From: Ianthella basta
Taxonomy: Eukaryota > Porifera > Demospongiae > Verongiida > Ianthellidae
Direction: 5' to 3'
Assembly: GCA_964019415.1 (NCBI GenBank)
Contig: OZ025869.1
Span: 6,006,882 to 6,070,881 of the forward strand
Length of the DNA stretch: 64,000 nucleotides
Shown: positions 11,258 through 23,453 of the stretch, in pieces
Numbering within the stretch: the first letter of the stretch is position 1
How the letters are laid out: each line of letters opens with the position of its first letter
Translations under genes and position numbers: made by a program
The notes under the pieces: model-generated
The model's input: the letters and a program-made list of their open reading frames with translations, nothing else
Databases searched by the model: none
What the model was told of the DNA's origin: nothing

Positions 11258-12268
11258 ATTCCTGACACTGTTGGAGTTACATGTTCAGAACTGAAAGTGG
11301 GAAATTCTACACCCTACCGAAACAAAGAGCGCTGCTGCAGGGAAGCTGAAGCTAAGCACCTACCTGAGCTGTGTGGACAGGTCAATGCTAGTGCTATTGG
11401 AAATGAATCCCATGTACAAGGTTGCACTTGTCATGACTTCATGGCTTGCAAGACAGTAGTTCTCACTTCTGCATCATCAAATCACTGGATTGAATCACTG
11501 GATGGCATTGGATCTGTGCAGAACATAATGCCAGATATGAAGATCATCATGATGGACATTGGACTGACCAAAGAACAAGTGGAACAGCTGCAACGATTAC
11601 GTAATGTTGAAATTCGAAAATTTCCATTTGACACTTATCCATCTCATGTGAGAGACCTGATGAAATATGCATGGAAACCATTGGCAATACAGAAGATACT
11701 AACAGAGTATGAAATTGTATTCTACATGGATGCAAGTATTAGGCTGAGGCGCCCACTTGTGGACATTCTCTTTCCAGACATACAAAAGTTTCCAATCCGA
11801 GTGAATGCCAACGGATTTTATGATGGAGCATTTACCATGGATGAAACTTATAAGCATTTAGGGGTAACTCGTAAGCAAGTGGGAAAACGCTTTCAAAAGG
11901 AAGGAAATGTTCAATTATACCGAAACTGTTCCTTTGTACATGAGCGAGTAGTGTCACCTTTAGTTGACTGTGCACTTCATGAAGAATGCATCGCCCCAAG
12001 TGGATCTTCACCTTTTGGCTATAATTTTGACAAGTACAAGGAGCAAGTTAAGCAGATTGATACCATTGAGGAATTCGCCTACATTGGCTGCCATCGTTTT
12101 GATCAAAGTGCATTGACAGTGGTTTTAGATAGGGAGTTTCACTTTCCCAATGACCATTATGTGGTGGACCCTGCAGGCTACAGCGAGACCATGGAAATAT
12201 GGAGGAATCCAACAAAGTGCTTTACTCTTTTCCTCATTGGTGATCATGCCAATAATACTCAAGAGTAA
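11258..12268 (+). CDS. Putative glycosyltransferase A, exon 2 (catalytic region)
   Basis: Begins after the acceptor TTTTAATCAG and stays open for 336 codons to TAA. No ATG lies at the exon's start (the upstream in-frame triplet is TTG inside the intron), so it must be spliced to exon 1, giving a protein of about 379 residues. Clear blocks are K-T-V-V-L-T-S-A-S-S-N-H-W (about residues 108-120), Y-A-W-K-P-L-A-I-Q-K (about 180-189) and F-Y-M-D-A-S-I-R-L (about 198-206). This order resembles the DUF1647-like putative glycosyltransferases of nematodes and other animals, where the aspartates of the last block may serve as a DxD-like site. That family link is from memory, unconfirmed. Many cysteines and N-glycosylation sequons (N-A-S, N-E-S, N-C-S) fit a lumenal enzyme. 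It is about 89% identical to copy B by eye, with substitutions spread out and no frameshift, so it looks functional. Confidence 0.8.
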   Translation: MPDTVGVTCSELKVGNSTPYRNKERCCREAEAKHLPELCGQVNASAIGNESHVQGCTCHDFMACKTVVLTSASSNHWIESLDGIGSVQNIMPDMKIIMMDIGLTKEQVEQLQRLRNVEIRKFPFDTYPSHVRDLMKYAWKPLAIQKILTEYEIVFYMDASIRLRRPLVDILFPDIQKFPIRVNANGFYDGAFTMDETYKHLGVTRKQVGKRFQKEGNVQLYRNCSFVHERVVSPLVDCALHEECIAPSGSSPFGYNFDKYKEQVKQIDTIEEFAYIGCHRFDQSALTVVLDREFHFPNDHYVVDPAGYSETMEIWRNPTKCFTLFLIGDHANNTQE

Positions 12269-13180
12269 TTATTCAACTGATGCAGAGGTGGTATATAGCC
12301 TATAGTATACAAAAGTAAAGGTACATAGGACGTATGCAATAGCTATAATTATGTAGTCACTTTAACTGCAGTGAGGCTTGCCTAAAACACTATAAGTTTT
12401 GTAGCTGTGTTCTTTAAGTATTACGGCGCTGAGGTGTATATGGATTTGGCCCATTTCAAAATGGCGGCCGGAAGTGGTCTGGGTACGAGATATTATTGTT
12501 ATACCCATCTGTTTTGTAGATAACTAGCACGTTTGTTTAGTGTTTAGCTACTAGCTAACAATGACAAGTATAGGCCTTTCTTTTGGCTGAGCAGCCCCTG
12601 CTCTATGTATGCTGTTTTGTCACTTTAATAATAATAATTATAATGCAAGAACAGACTTCTAGCAGACGTAGATCAGCCTGTGGCCATGCAGCCTTTCCCC
12701 CCCATACCTCCTGAGTGCCGCCAATGAAGCTGGGAAGCTGGAGAAATGTGGTAGCCTTGTCAGAGAGCCTTGAAGTTGACCATGCAAGTACAGTTGCCTA
12801 GATTCAACCTATTCCTTCACCCCAATAGCTATTGAATCTTCGGGAGCTTGTAGCCCACTTACTTTGGAGTTCCTAAGGGACCTCAGCAGCTGTCTCTGGC
12901 AGGCTACAGGCGAGTAGAGCTCATTGACCGACCTACTCCAGAGGCTGTCTGTGGTGGTTCAAAGAGGCAATTAATGCAGCATTCGTTTTGAGAGCAAGTG
13001 CCCACTTCTCCCCCCCGACTATCATTGCCCCCTATTGCCTGCATGTGTGCTCTGAGCATGACACTGCTTGTTCCTTATAATACTTAATTTCATATTTACA
13101 TAATATTATTTGTGTATTGTTCCATTATGGACTTTTAATTAACAGACTGTTTGATTACATAGGTTATACTGCAATATTAG
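12269..13180. other. Spacer downstream of glycosyltransferase A
   Basis: Holds the promoter-like motif listed at 12457, a GC-richer stretch (12580-13060) with only short frames, then A+T-rich sequence running into a copy of family R. No gene could be assigned. Confidence 0.4.
12457..12490 (+). promoter_or_regulatory. YY1 + ETS composite motif with possible first exon
   Basis: CAAAATGGCGGCCGGAAGTG joins a YY1-type site (AAAATGGCGGC) directly to an ETS/GABP site (CCGGAAGTG), a pairing typical of animal housekeeping promoters. The ATG in it starts a short frame (M-A-A-G-S-G-L-G) that meets a possible splice donor (CTGG|GTACGAG) at 12482/12483. No downstream exon was found, so a real gene start here is unproven. 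Confidence 0.35.
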
Positions 13181-14850
<1,670 letters not shown>

Positions 14851-16133
14851 AGATTTTTTAATGGTGCATGCTAATTCTACTACACAGAACAGACTAGTAT
14901 ACTGCGGACATGAATCAGGCTGGCCAAGAGGCAGCCGTTACGTCTCCTGGCCAGTCCTGTACGCTTGTGGGATGAATGTTTCAAACATGTTCCTTGCCCA
15001 TAGATTGGTATGGTTTCAATTTCACAAAGCCCTTGTATTCCTTAATATCTAACAGCAATAGGAGATTTTAACACCCCACAAAATCAGCATGCAAATAAAG
15101 AAAGCAGAGAAGAGCATATTGAAGGTTCTTTGGATTGACAATAGAACACTCAGCTTACTGGGTTCAGTAATGTCTTTCCTTTTTGTGCCCCTGACTATTC
15201 AAAATAAGCATTTGAACAACATGCAATACATTCTGTGCAGCCATGTACATAGCTAAATACAGCGACATAGACTATACTGCAACATTAGCATACACATGGA
15301 TGCAGGCGCCCTGCTAGTATAATAATATTCATGGTTACCACAATTATATTCATAATGTGCCCCCACTCCAAATGAAGGTGTGGTTATGGTCCCATAGCAC
15401 ATATACTGTTCAGATCTCCACTGATTGTTACTAGTTCAGTGTACCTGCTAGAGGCACTTATGACAGCAGCTGGACATGCATCCGTTCACATTACATAAAC
15501 TGCTACTTACCCATATCACTGTCACTGAGGACTAGCTGTGTCATCACAGGAACTGTAGCTACAACACATATGTTCAATCTTTACACGCAGTACCATGAAC
15601 ATACAAAATTATGCAAAATACTGTATTTATGTTAATATTTGTAGATATCTACATAAAACGTGTATACAAATATGCCTCTATTATATGCAGTTACTAGCAC
15701 TGTGTTGAAATGGTATATATTAGGGCCATGAAAAAACATACAAATTGCATGTGTGTATTAATTGTTACCTTTTCCACAAGGCACCCATTGAACCTGTCAC
15801 TATTCCTGTCGTGCTTGCAGCTGCGCTCTTAGAAGAGTTGGACTGACTCCTTCCGTGTACGGCACAAATTGTACAGGCACTAACTCCTCACAGAGGTGTC
15901 GGCCCGTTAACTGTGGCATATCGACTCCTAGTACCGACAGCCCAATCTGTCCATGGTCGAGGTGCACACAGCACTTGAGGTGGGGGTCAAGAGGGAAAGG
16001 GAATGAAGGGTAGAAGAAGGGGAAGGTGGAGGGGGGGAGAGGGGGAAGGACTCAGAGGGTAGCAAGGGACTGAGAAAAGTTGTGGGGCAAAAAGTACTGT
16101 CCCATGAAATTTTATACACAATTTGTCCACCAG

Positions 16134-16225
16134 TCCTGTGTATCGTCCTCTACCGCACCAACAAGGGTGCCTTCATCACTCTCACTTCCAGTCTGAGGCC
16201 TGAATTCACAACCTATGAGGCAGTT
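16134..16225 (+). other. Candidate coding exon conserved in three copies
   Basis: A 92-base segment with an acceptor (TTTGTCCACCAG) and strong donor (GCAGTT|GTAAGT). One frame is open: L-C-I-V-L-Y-R-T-N-K-G-A-F-I-T-L-T-S-S-L-R. The same exon is present at 43923-44014 (intact donor) and 59003-59094 (donor changed to GCAAGT). Its frame does not join directly to the next candidate exon at 16861, so an exon would be missing between them. I do not recognise the protein. Confidence 0.35.
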
Positions 16226-16294
16226 GTAAGTGCACTGCATGTGTGTGTATGCACTTCATGTATATGTGTGTATTCGCTTGTGTGTGTGTTTGTG

Positions 16295-16298
<4 letters not shown>

Positions 16299-16382
<84 letters not shown>
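16299..16382. repeat. (TG)n microsatellite
   Basis: About 42 TG units, present at the same relative place in the copies at 44.1 and 59.2 kb. Confidence 0.95.
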
Positions 16383-16386
<4 letters not shown>

Positions 16387-16860
16387 TGTGAGTATGTGTG
16401 CATGAGATGGAATTGCTGGAGGTGTCTATGTGTGCCTGTTCCCATCTTCCCCATCTCTAGCCCCACCCTAGTGTTCGGCCCATGCAGTATGCCAATCCCC
16501 TCTTAGGGCTGATGTGAGCTGAGCTACAGACAGACAGACAGACTGGTGTGCAGGTCCTGTATTGTGTAATTAATACTTCCATGAACATACAGTTATACAT
16601 CTTCTGTATTGTAATGTAGTTAATTTATGAATATTTCGTTGTACATAATTATTCAATGTAAATTTAACCCCAACCAAGAAGCAGTACATGTAGCACTCCT
16701 CCAGTCCTGTAGCCAGAGTGCTCCCTTTTGTACTCAAGCCTCGGTTTTGGGTGCATATGCCACTAGCCCTCTCTGTAACATATACTGAAACAGAAATATC
16801 CTTGTAGTAAGGGTTAATGTACTTGCCAGAATAAAAACACACACTGAAACTGTATCCTAG

Positions 16861-16980
16861 GTAATGAGTGCCTGTCAGTGAGACAGCGGCAGCTGCAGCA
16901 GCAAGATGAAGAGCTGTTCAACATTTCAAGCCACCGAAAGGACTTCAAAGAGAAGAAAGAGATCAGTAAAGATCACAGAG
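16861..16980 (+). other. Candidate coding exon, predicted helical (duplicated at 59738)
   Basis: A 120-base segment between an acceptor (TGTATCCTAG) and donor (CACAGAG|GTACGC). The best frame reads N-E-C-L-S-V-R-Q-R-Q-L-Q-Q-Q-D-E-E-L-F-N and then a Lys/Glu-rich helix, which suggests a coiled coil. In the copy at 59738-59857 most differences are silent (AAT/AAC, TCA/TCG, CAG/CAA), but one CGA has become TGA, a stop. Silent changes plus intact splice sites suggest a once-functional exon. The parent gene is unknown. Confidence 0.4.
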
Positions 16981-17061
16981 GTACGCTTGTTGCACTTGCA
17001 ATTGGAAGCACCTTCGTGTGTGAGCCCACTGCTTAATAGAAACTGCAGCACATTATTTTAC

Positions 17062-17460
17062 CCTCTAGATCTCATGCATTTGTGTTCACTGTAATACGCA
17101 TACAAGTATATTGTGTATACATGTGTGTGCTTGTGTGGTATGGTTGGTCATTTCTGGAGAGTCAAGCACTTCAATACTGTTCAGTCCTTTTGTCCAACAC
17201 ATCTCCTTGCAGTGCCAGTGGAAGAACCCTTACATTCAGGTCTTTTGCACCTTGGAACATGGCAGCAGGCATTCCACACTTTGAGTATTATCATCTCTAC
17301 TGTTCTACCGGCCTCTGTTCACCATATGTTACCTATAGAGCACATTCTAAAGTGTCCCTGTATACAGTATGTAGTGTGCGGATGCCTAATGTTCTATAGT
17401 AATGTGTGCATAAAAGTTCACATCTGTACTGATGTGTTGTCTTTGTACATGTACACACAT
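17062..17460. other. Sequence shared with unit B, between exon-like block and minisatellite
   Basis: Collinear with 59960-60345. A possible acceptor (TCTCCTTGCAG at about 17205-17215) is conserved and followed by a frame open for over 100 codons that runs into the minisatellite. It may be a terminal exon of the same unknown gene, but nothing in it is recognisable. Confidence 0.3.
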
Positions 17461-19170
17461 CTTGTTCCCTGTTGTGTACATGATGTTGAAGAGTCCATTC
17501 CAAGTCGTCTGAATCTGCCATTGTGTAATTGTGCATCCATTTCAAGCACTATTGTAAGCTTGTGTACACAGTGTTGAAGAGTTCATTCCAAGTCGTCTGA
17601 ATCCACCACTGTGTTGAGTGCATTCATCTCAAGCACTATTGTAAGCATGTGTACATGGTGCTGAAGATTTCATTCCGAGTCATCTGAACTCCCCATTGTG
17701 TAGATGTGCATCCATTTCAAGCACTATTGTAAGCATGTGTACACAGTGTTGAAGAGTCCATTCCGAGTCGCCTGAATTCCCCATTGTGTTGAAGTGCATC
17801 CATCTCGATCACTGTTGTAAGCATGTGTAAATGGTATTGAAATGTCCATTCCAAGTCGTCTGAATCCACCATTGTGTAGACGTGCATCCATCTCAATCAC
17901 TGTTGTAAGCATGTGTACATGGTGTTCAAGAGTCCATTCTGAGTCACCTGAATCTACCATTGTGTAGACGTGCATTCATCTCAAGCACTATTGTAAGCTT
18001 GTGTACATGGTGTTGAAGTATCCATTCCGACTCATCTGAATTCCCCATTGTGTAGACGTGTATCCCTCTCAAGCACTATTGTAAGCATGTGTACATGGTG
18101 TTGAAGAGTCCATTCCGACTCATCTGAATTCCCCATTGTGTTGAACTGCATCCATCTCAATCACTGTTGTAAGCATGTGTAAATAGTATTGAAATGTCCA
18201 TTCCGAGTCGTCTGAATCCACCATTGTGTAGACGTGCATCCATCTCAATCACTGTTGTAAGCATGTGTACATGGTGTTCAAGAGTCCATTCTGAGTCACC
18301 TGAATTCCCCATTGTGTAGACATGCATCTGTAGCAAGCAGACTTACCTTGTGTACTGTTGCATGACTTTCACATGTTGTGTTGCAACTCTTAATTGTTAA
18401 TATGTAATGACAAGATCTAGAACCTTCTAGGACCAATGTATATATACACGTGTACTGTACGCTCATGTGGTCCTTGTGTAATAATTGATCTGAGTCCATT
18501 TCAAGCACTATTGTAAGCTTGTGTACATGGTGTTGAAGAATTCATTCCAAGTCGTCTGAATTCCCCATTGTGTAGACGTGCATCCATCTCAATCACTGTT
18601 GTAAGCATGTGTACATGGTGTTGAAACGTTCATTCCAAGTCGTCTGAATCCACCATTGTGTAGACGTGCATCCATTTCAAGCACTATTGTAAGCTTGTGT
18701 ACATGGTGTTGAAGAGTCCATTCCAAGTCGCCTGAATCCACCATTGTGGTGAAGTGCATTCATCTCAAGCACTATTGTAAGCTTGTGTACACAGTGTTGA
18801 AGAATTCATTCCGAGTCGTCTGAATTCCCCATTGTGTAGACATGCATCCATCTCAATCACTGTTGTAAGCATGTGTACATGGTGTTGAAACGTTCATTCC
18901 AAGTCGTCTGAATCCACCATTGTGTAGACGTGCATCCATTTCAAGCACTATTGTAAGCTTGTGTACATGGTGTTGAAGAGTCCATTCCAAGTCGCCTGAA
19001 TTCCCCATTGTGTAGACGTGCATCCATCTCAATCACTGTTGTAAGCATGTGTACATAGTGTTGAAGAGTCCATTCCGAGTTGCCTGAATTCCCCATTGTG
19101 TAGACGTGCATCCATCTCAATCACTGTTGTAAGCATGTGTACATGGTGTTGAAGAGTCCATTCCTAAGTG
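17461..19170. repeat. 88-bp minisatellite array, unit A
   Basis: About 18 tandem units of 88 bp, each like GTAAGCATGTGTACATGG ... AGTCCATTCCGAGTCG ... CCCCATTGTGTAGACGTG ... CATCTCAATCACTGTT. Successive GTAAGC starts at 17641, 17729, 17817 and 17905 show the period. About 160 bp of unrelated sequence (18330-18490) interrupts it. Because 88 is not a multiple of 3, open frames across it only rotate and are not proteins. A second array is at 60345-62310. Confidence 0.95.
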
Positions 19171-20200
19171 GACTGTGTCCACTATTGTGAATAACAGTGC
19201 CTCCATCCCATTCGCTTGATTTGTAGCTGACCTGCTGGAATGTCTAATAGGGAGGCTATTTGTGAATGTCAATTATATCCGTGCTTTGTCACTATGCCTC
19301 CCAGTTACTCTTCTGGTCATGTAGCAATTGCAAGGAGGTGTGTGACTTCATGCAAAGCTTGGATCTTGACTGTATTACACAAGATTGATCAGGACAGACA
19401 TGCTCTGAAAACATGTAGCTGTTATCCATTTGTAGCAGACAAAGTGAAATGACCATGACTTGTGTCATTCATGCAGATATGTCATAGAGCCTTATGCATT
19501 ATTATGCAATTCTTTATGCAAATATGTGGGACTTAATAGGTTAATAATTATGGAGTCTGACTTCTGATACATTTATGTTCAATAATGTTACAGTACTTGT
19601 AATTATGCTCACACTATTTTGTGCATGTACAAACTACACTACAAACTTTGCTTATCTATCAGTTTAATTTATGTAATTATTTTCACGACACTTTCTGTGG
19701 TAATGTCTCACAATTTGTAATGGGTTCACAGTCTGCAACACACATATTACAAACATGTAAAATTTCCAAAAATCCCTGAATATAAAAGCTGTATGGACAT
19801 GCAATTGACATGCTGCATGTTATCACTTGCTCAGTGCAAGAAACATGAATGTTACATGCACAATATCTTTCGAATAGGGCACACTCCACCGGGCTTCTGA
19901 CTTTAGTAGTCTTCCAGCCCTTGTGTACCAGCATGATGGCATCGGGAAATGCCATTAACCTACCAGGCATAGTTGTCTTCTGGATGTGTTGTGTGCAGTT
20001 GGTAGATCTCAGACAGTGGTGTGTTAACGTATACCACTTTATTATGTGATCTGGCAATTGCAAACTGGCCTATGGTGAATAATTGTAGTGTTAGTGTACT
20101 GGGCACAGTGTGCACAGTGGAACCTGTCTAAGACAGCCACCTGTGAATCAGTTCGAACAGACCTTAATGGTGAGGTGGCTGCTCTACAGAGTTAGATTGT
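19171..20200. other. Tail of unit A, collinear with 62310-64000
   Basis: Near-identical to the end of unit B apart from the LINE present only there. At 20117-20180 lies CAGTGGAACCTGTCTAAG, which looks like the terminus of a Tc1/pogo-type MITE; the same sequence is at about 63930. The minus-strand frame 19683-20063 is preserved only in part in unit B and is not recognisable. Confidence 0.5.
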
Positions 20201-21880
20201 GATGCTATAGTGCTATTTAGGCAAGAGAGGCTGGCTGTTTTAGAGAGGTGTCTGCCTAACACCATATATAACCATCTTAGACATGTTTCATTGTACCAAA
20301 GGAAGTATGGAGCATCTAATTTTATTTTGGATATGCCAAGCCAGTCTGACTTTGAAGTGAATTAAGCATCATGAATAACAAATGTTGCCAAAATTGGCGA
20401 GGTGCTGTAACGTATATCTTCAGTGCGTAATGGAATATACTGAACTACTTGAAGGCTTCTGAGTGGCTGAGCTTATTATATCAAGAATCTCTGGAAACAA
20501 CTCTATAGCCGATCACAAGGGGAGACTGGTGTACAAGTCAATCAAACTCTTCAACCCCTATCCAGGGGCCCGCATCCGTGACAAAGACCCTTGCATTGGG
20601 GTCGAAACATTTAATTTGACTCGTACACCATGCAGTCTCCCCTTGTGATAGGCTGGAGTTGTCATGAAAATCATTGACATATTGAACTACTGTATAGTAA
20701 CTAATATATACCTCACATGCATACACAGAAGATTTTAGCCTGCTGCAGTATAGTTCGTACTAGGGCATACATTAAAATGCAACCAGCCTCGCTTGAATGT
20801 ATATAGCTAGCTATTTCAGTAAAGTACAGTGCATGAGCGTAACTCGACCAGGGCAAGTACATTTTGGGCAATAATAGAACTGCAATCTGCTTTCACTGGC
20901 TGGCAGAAAGAAGGGATAGCAAGCCATACGAAGCACTGGATGGCAGCTGAGCAATCGACACCTACATATTTGGAGCTGTGCAGGGAAGCCCGTTCGTGCT
21001 GTGCTAACCACAGTGCGTGTTTTGCGCTTCGCCCTCTGGAGCATTGGGCTACGTTAACAGCAATCTGAACACAGCGTGCAGCGATGAAGTGGAGTTTTGA
21101 GCAGTTTTGTGGCTAACGGTGGCCAAGTAGAGCGTTTTGTTGTCGTGAGCGCCTGCGGTGAACACCGGGCTATTGCGCAATCTAAAAGTCTCGGGTTGAC
21201 TGGGACGGATATACATATATACATACATACATACATACATGCATCTTCGCCCTGAAGAAGACCAGAGCATCTGGTTGAAATGTCGGCAAAGTTTTCAACC
21301 CTGTTGTGAAGCTGGTATTAGAGAACCAACCCTTTCTGATGCCTGAGCCAGCTGAGAAGCCCTCACTTTATACATACATATATACAAACGGGGGACGACA
21401 ACGCATCACGATTACTTGCCTCGCCTTTCGGCTCGGCAATTAATTTCTCTGAAATGATTATGCTGAGATATTTAGTTGTATGTACTATAATTATATGCTG
21501 TACATGCTGCATACATGCATGCTAGTAATGCCGACGATGCCCAAGAGTAGTTAGCCAAATGAGGCAGGCTATACTATATGAGGGTACTCTTGACAATGGG
21601 TATATATTGTGACTGTTACTCTAACTGCATAAATGCATGCCTGTAACTTTAAATTGTTTTCTGGCTGTGTTCTCTAATGTTAATTGTCATTGTCTACAAA
21701 CAGATATTTCATCGAGTGCTGTATCTGAGAATTATGATTGGCATACTGAGGTTACAGGTAACATGGGAATGATAATTAATGGGGAGGGGGCAATTTCCTG
21801 CTTTACCTCTCACTACATTAGCTGCACCATGCACTGTAATGGTTGAAGTCACACTATTGTCATTCAATTAAATTCAGTGA
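20201..21880. other. Spacer with foldback and a LINE/PLE-like motif
   Basis: Contains the 148-bp foldback at 20507, a GC-richer stretch (20820-21200) with short frames on both strands, a TACA tract (21210-21240), and CCTGAAGAAGACCAGAGC followed by TTGAAATGTCGGC (21251-21287). The last pattern resembles a conserved motif of Penelope-like or LINE elements. No gene is seen. Confidence 0.4.
20507..20654. repeat. 148-bp near-palindromic MITE-like element
   Basis: Left AGCCGATCACAAGGGGAGAC pairs with right GTCTCCCCTTGTGATAGGCT, and the inner arms (GTGTACAAGTCAA / TTGACTCGTACAC) continue the pairing. The centre is GC-rich. No clear target duplication is seen, since the inverted match continues to the edge. 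No coding content. Confidence 0.7.
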
Positions 21881-23223
21881 TTGTTTTTGCTGTGTCTTGA
21901 TCATTCTCAACATCGAACAGGTTTCACTAGTACATATTCTACCAGACAGGACAGACTTGTAGCTGACGTGGATCATGAAAGCAGTCAATATATATATTTC
22001 CCCTGTGCATGTTTGCATACAAATATTTTGTGGGATGTGCACTTTATATATACCCTTTGCCCATGGATTTGCACATTCTCGTTTTGTGGATTCAGGCTGG
22101 TATCCTCCCTAATATTTAATAGAAGTAGGGAGATTTTCATACCGATACTTCATGAATGCCTGCAAACTTGAGGAATTTGCAGAATAACATCCTGCAAAAT
22201 TAGCTGCATACACTGTAGAAAGCAAAGAACAGCACATTACATGAACGCTCTCTGGAGAGGATAGAGAACAAACAGTTGTCTGAGTACAGAATAGTGTTTA
22301 TATTATTGTGCTTGCCACTGATTATTGTACTAGCTATTAGTGATTCAGAATATATAGCAATATGAACAACATGCAATACACGCTCTGCATCTGTACAACA
22401 AGATACCTAGCACTATACCGTTACATAGAGTATGCAATATAATGTATAAGTATATATATAGTATACAACTGATAATTCTATAATACTCATAGTTACCTTA
22501 ATTATATTCATAGTGAGCACAAAGTCCATGTCAAGATGTAGTATTATTAATTTTATTACTAAGATGTCCTCTGAAAGAAACCTAGACTCACATGTAGATT
22601 CAACTGCTCAGTGGACTGGCTAGAGGGAACTTATGACAGCAGCTGGTCTTGCATCCATTCACACTACATAAAGTGCTATTTACCCATCCACTGTCACTGA
22701 GGGACTACGTATAATCTTGTCTCTGTAGAAACTTGTCACTAGAGAAACTGTAGCTATGTGCATTCATGCATATGGATACATATCACAACACACAGAACAC
22801 AGTGCAGTTAGGTAGATACAGTACCAGTATTATACAAAGAGTGTACAAAATACTGTATAATATGCATTTATTTCTGGAAACGTGCGTCAAAGGCATATAC
22901 AGCATATATGCAGTATATCGCAGTGCATTGTCCTGGAAACTGAGGCATATCGTCTCCCTGCTTGTACAGCTCAGTCTGTCCAGTATCAAGGTGCACACAG
23001 CACTTGATGTATGGGGCGGGGTCTGTACTGGAGACGACAAAGACCTACGTAGTGGTAAATGGGACAGGAGATAAAGGGTAAAAGGCGAAGGGAGTGAGGA
23101 AGTAAAATGATCGAGATTGAGAGACCTATCAAGAGTGCACTGGAACCTACCAATACACACACACAAACACACACATATACACACACACAAACAGACACAC
23201 ACACACACACACACACACACATG

Positions 23224-23296
<73 letters not shown>

Positions 23297-23300
23297 CCTC
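21881..23300 (+). repeat. Repeat family R, copy 4
   Basis: The left part (21920-22260) matches 40285-40740 and the right part (22480-23150) matches 1-690. It ends in a CA-rich tract (23155-23295) broken by CACACG and CACATG variants. Confidence 0.7.
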
Positions 23301-23405
23301 CTCCTCCTCCTCTGTACTCCTTATCCATCAAGGATGTTGGGCGGGATCTAGGCTCAAGATACTACAGCACGTTTGCAGATTAGGGGCGGTGGATGAAGCC
23401 TTCAT

Positions 23406-23449
<44 letters not shown>

Positions 23450-23453
23450 GCGC
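23155..23453. repeat. CA microsatellites flanking a unique 110-bp segment
   Basis: Two CA tracts (23155-23295 and 23408-23447) surround a short unique sequence beginning with a CTC run. They generate the long Thr-His and Cys-Val frames seen on both strands, which are not genes. Confidence 0.85.

Larger units (their letters stand above)
14851..16560 (+). repeat. Repeat family R, copy 3
   Basis: Collinear and highly similar to 42615-44345 and 57650-59445 over its full length, including the TG tract (16299-16382) and the purine-rich GGGGGGGAGAGGGGGAAGG run near 16030. It is part of a larger block shared with unit B (continuing to 20.2 kb) and with the 41-44 kb copy (extending left to 13.3 kb). 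Confidence 0.8.

Noticed and set aside
17724-17975. Periodic ORFs in the minisatellite (H-L-N-G-E-F-R-R-L-G-M-D-S type)
   Set aside because: The period of 88 bp is not divisible by three, so each frame is reused out of phase; no start, domain or constraint.
20100-20260. tRNA-like sequence (contains GTTCGAA)
   Set aside because: GTTCGAAC is present, but no A box or cloverleaf could be fitted around it; it lies in a transposon-like terminus.
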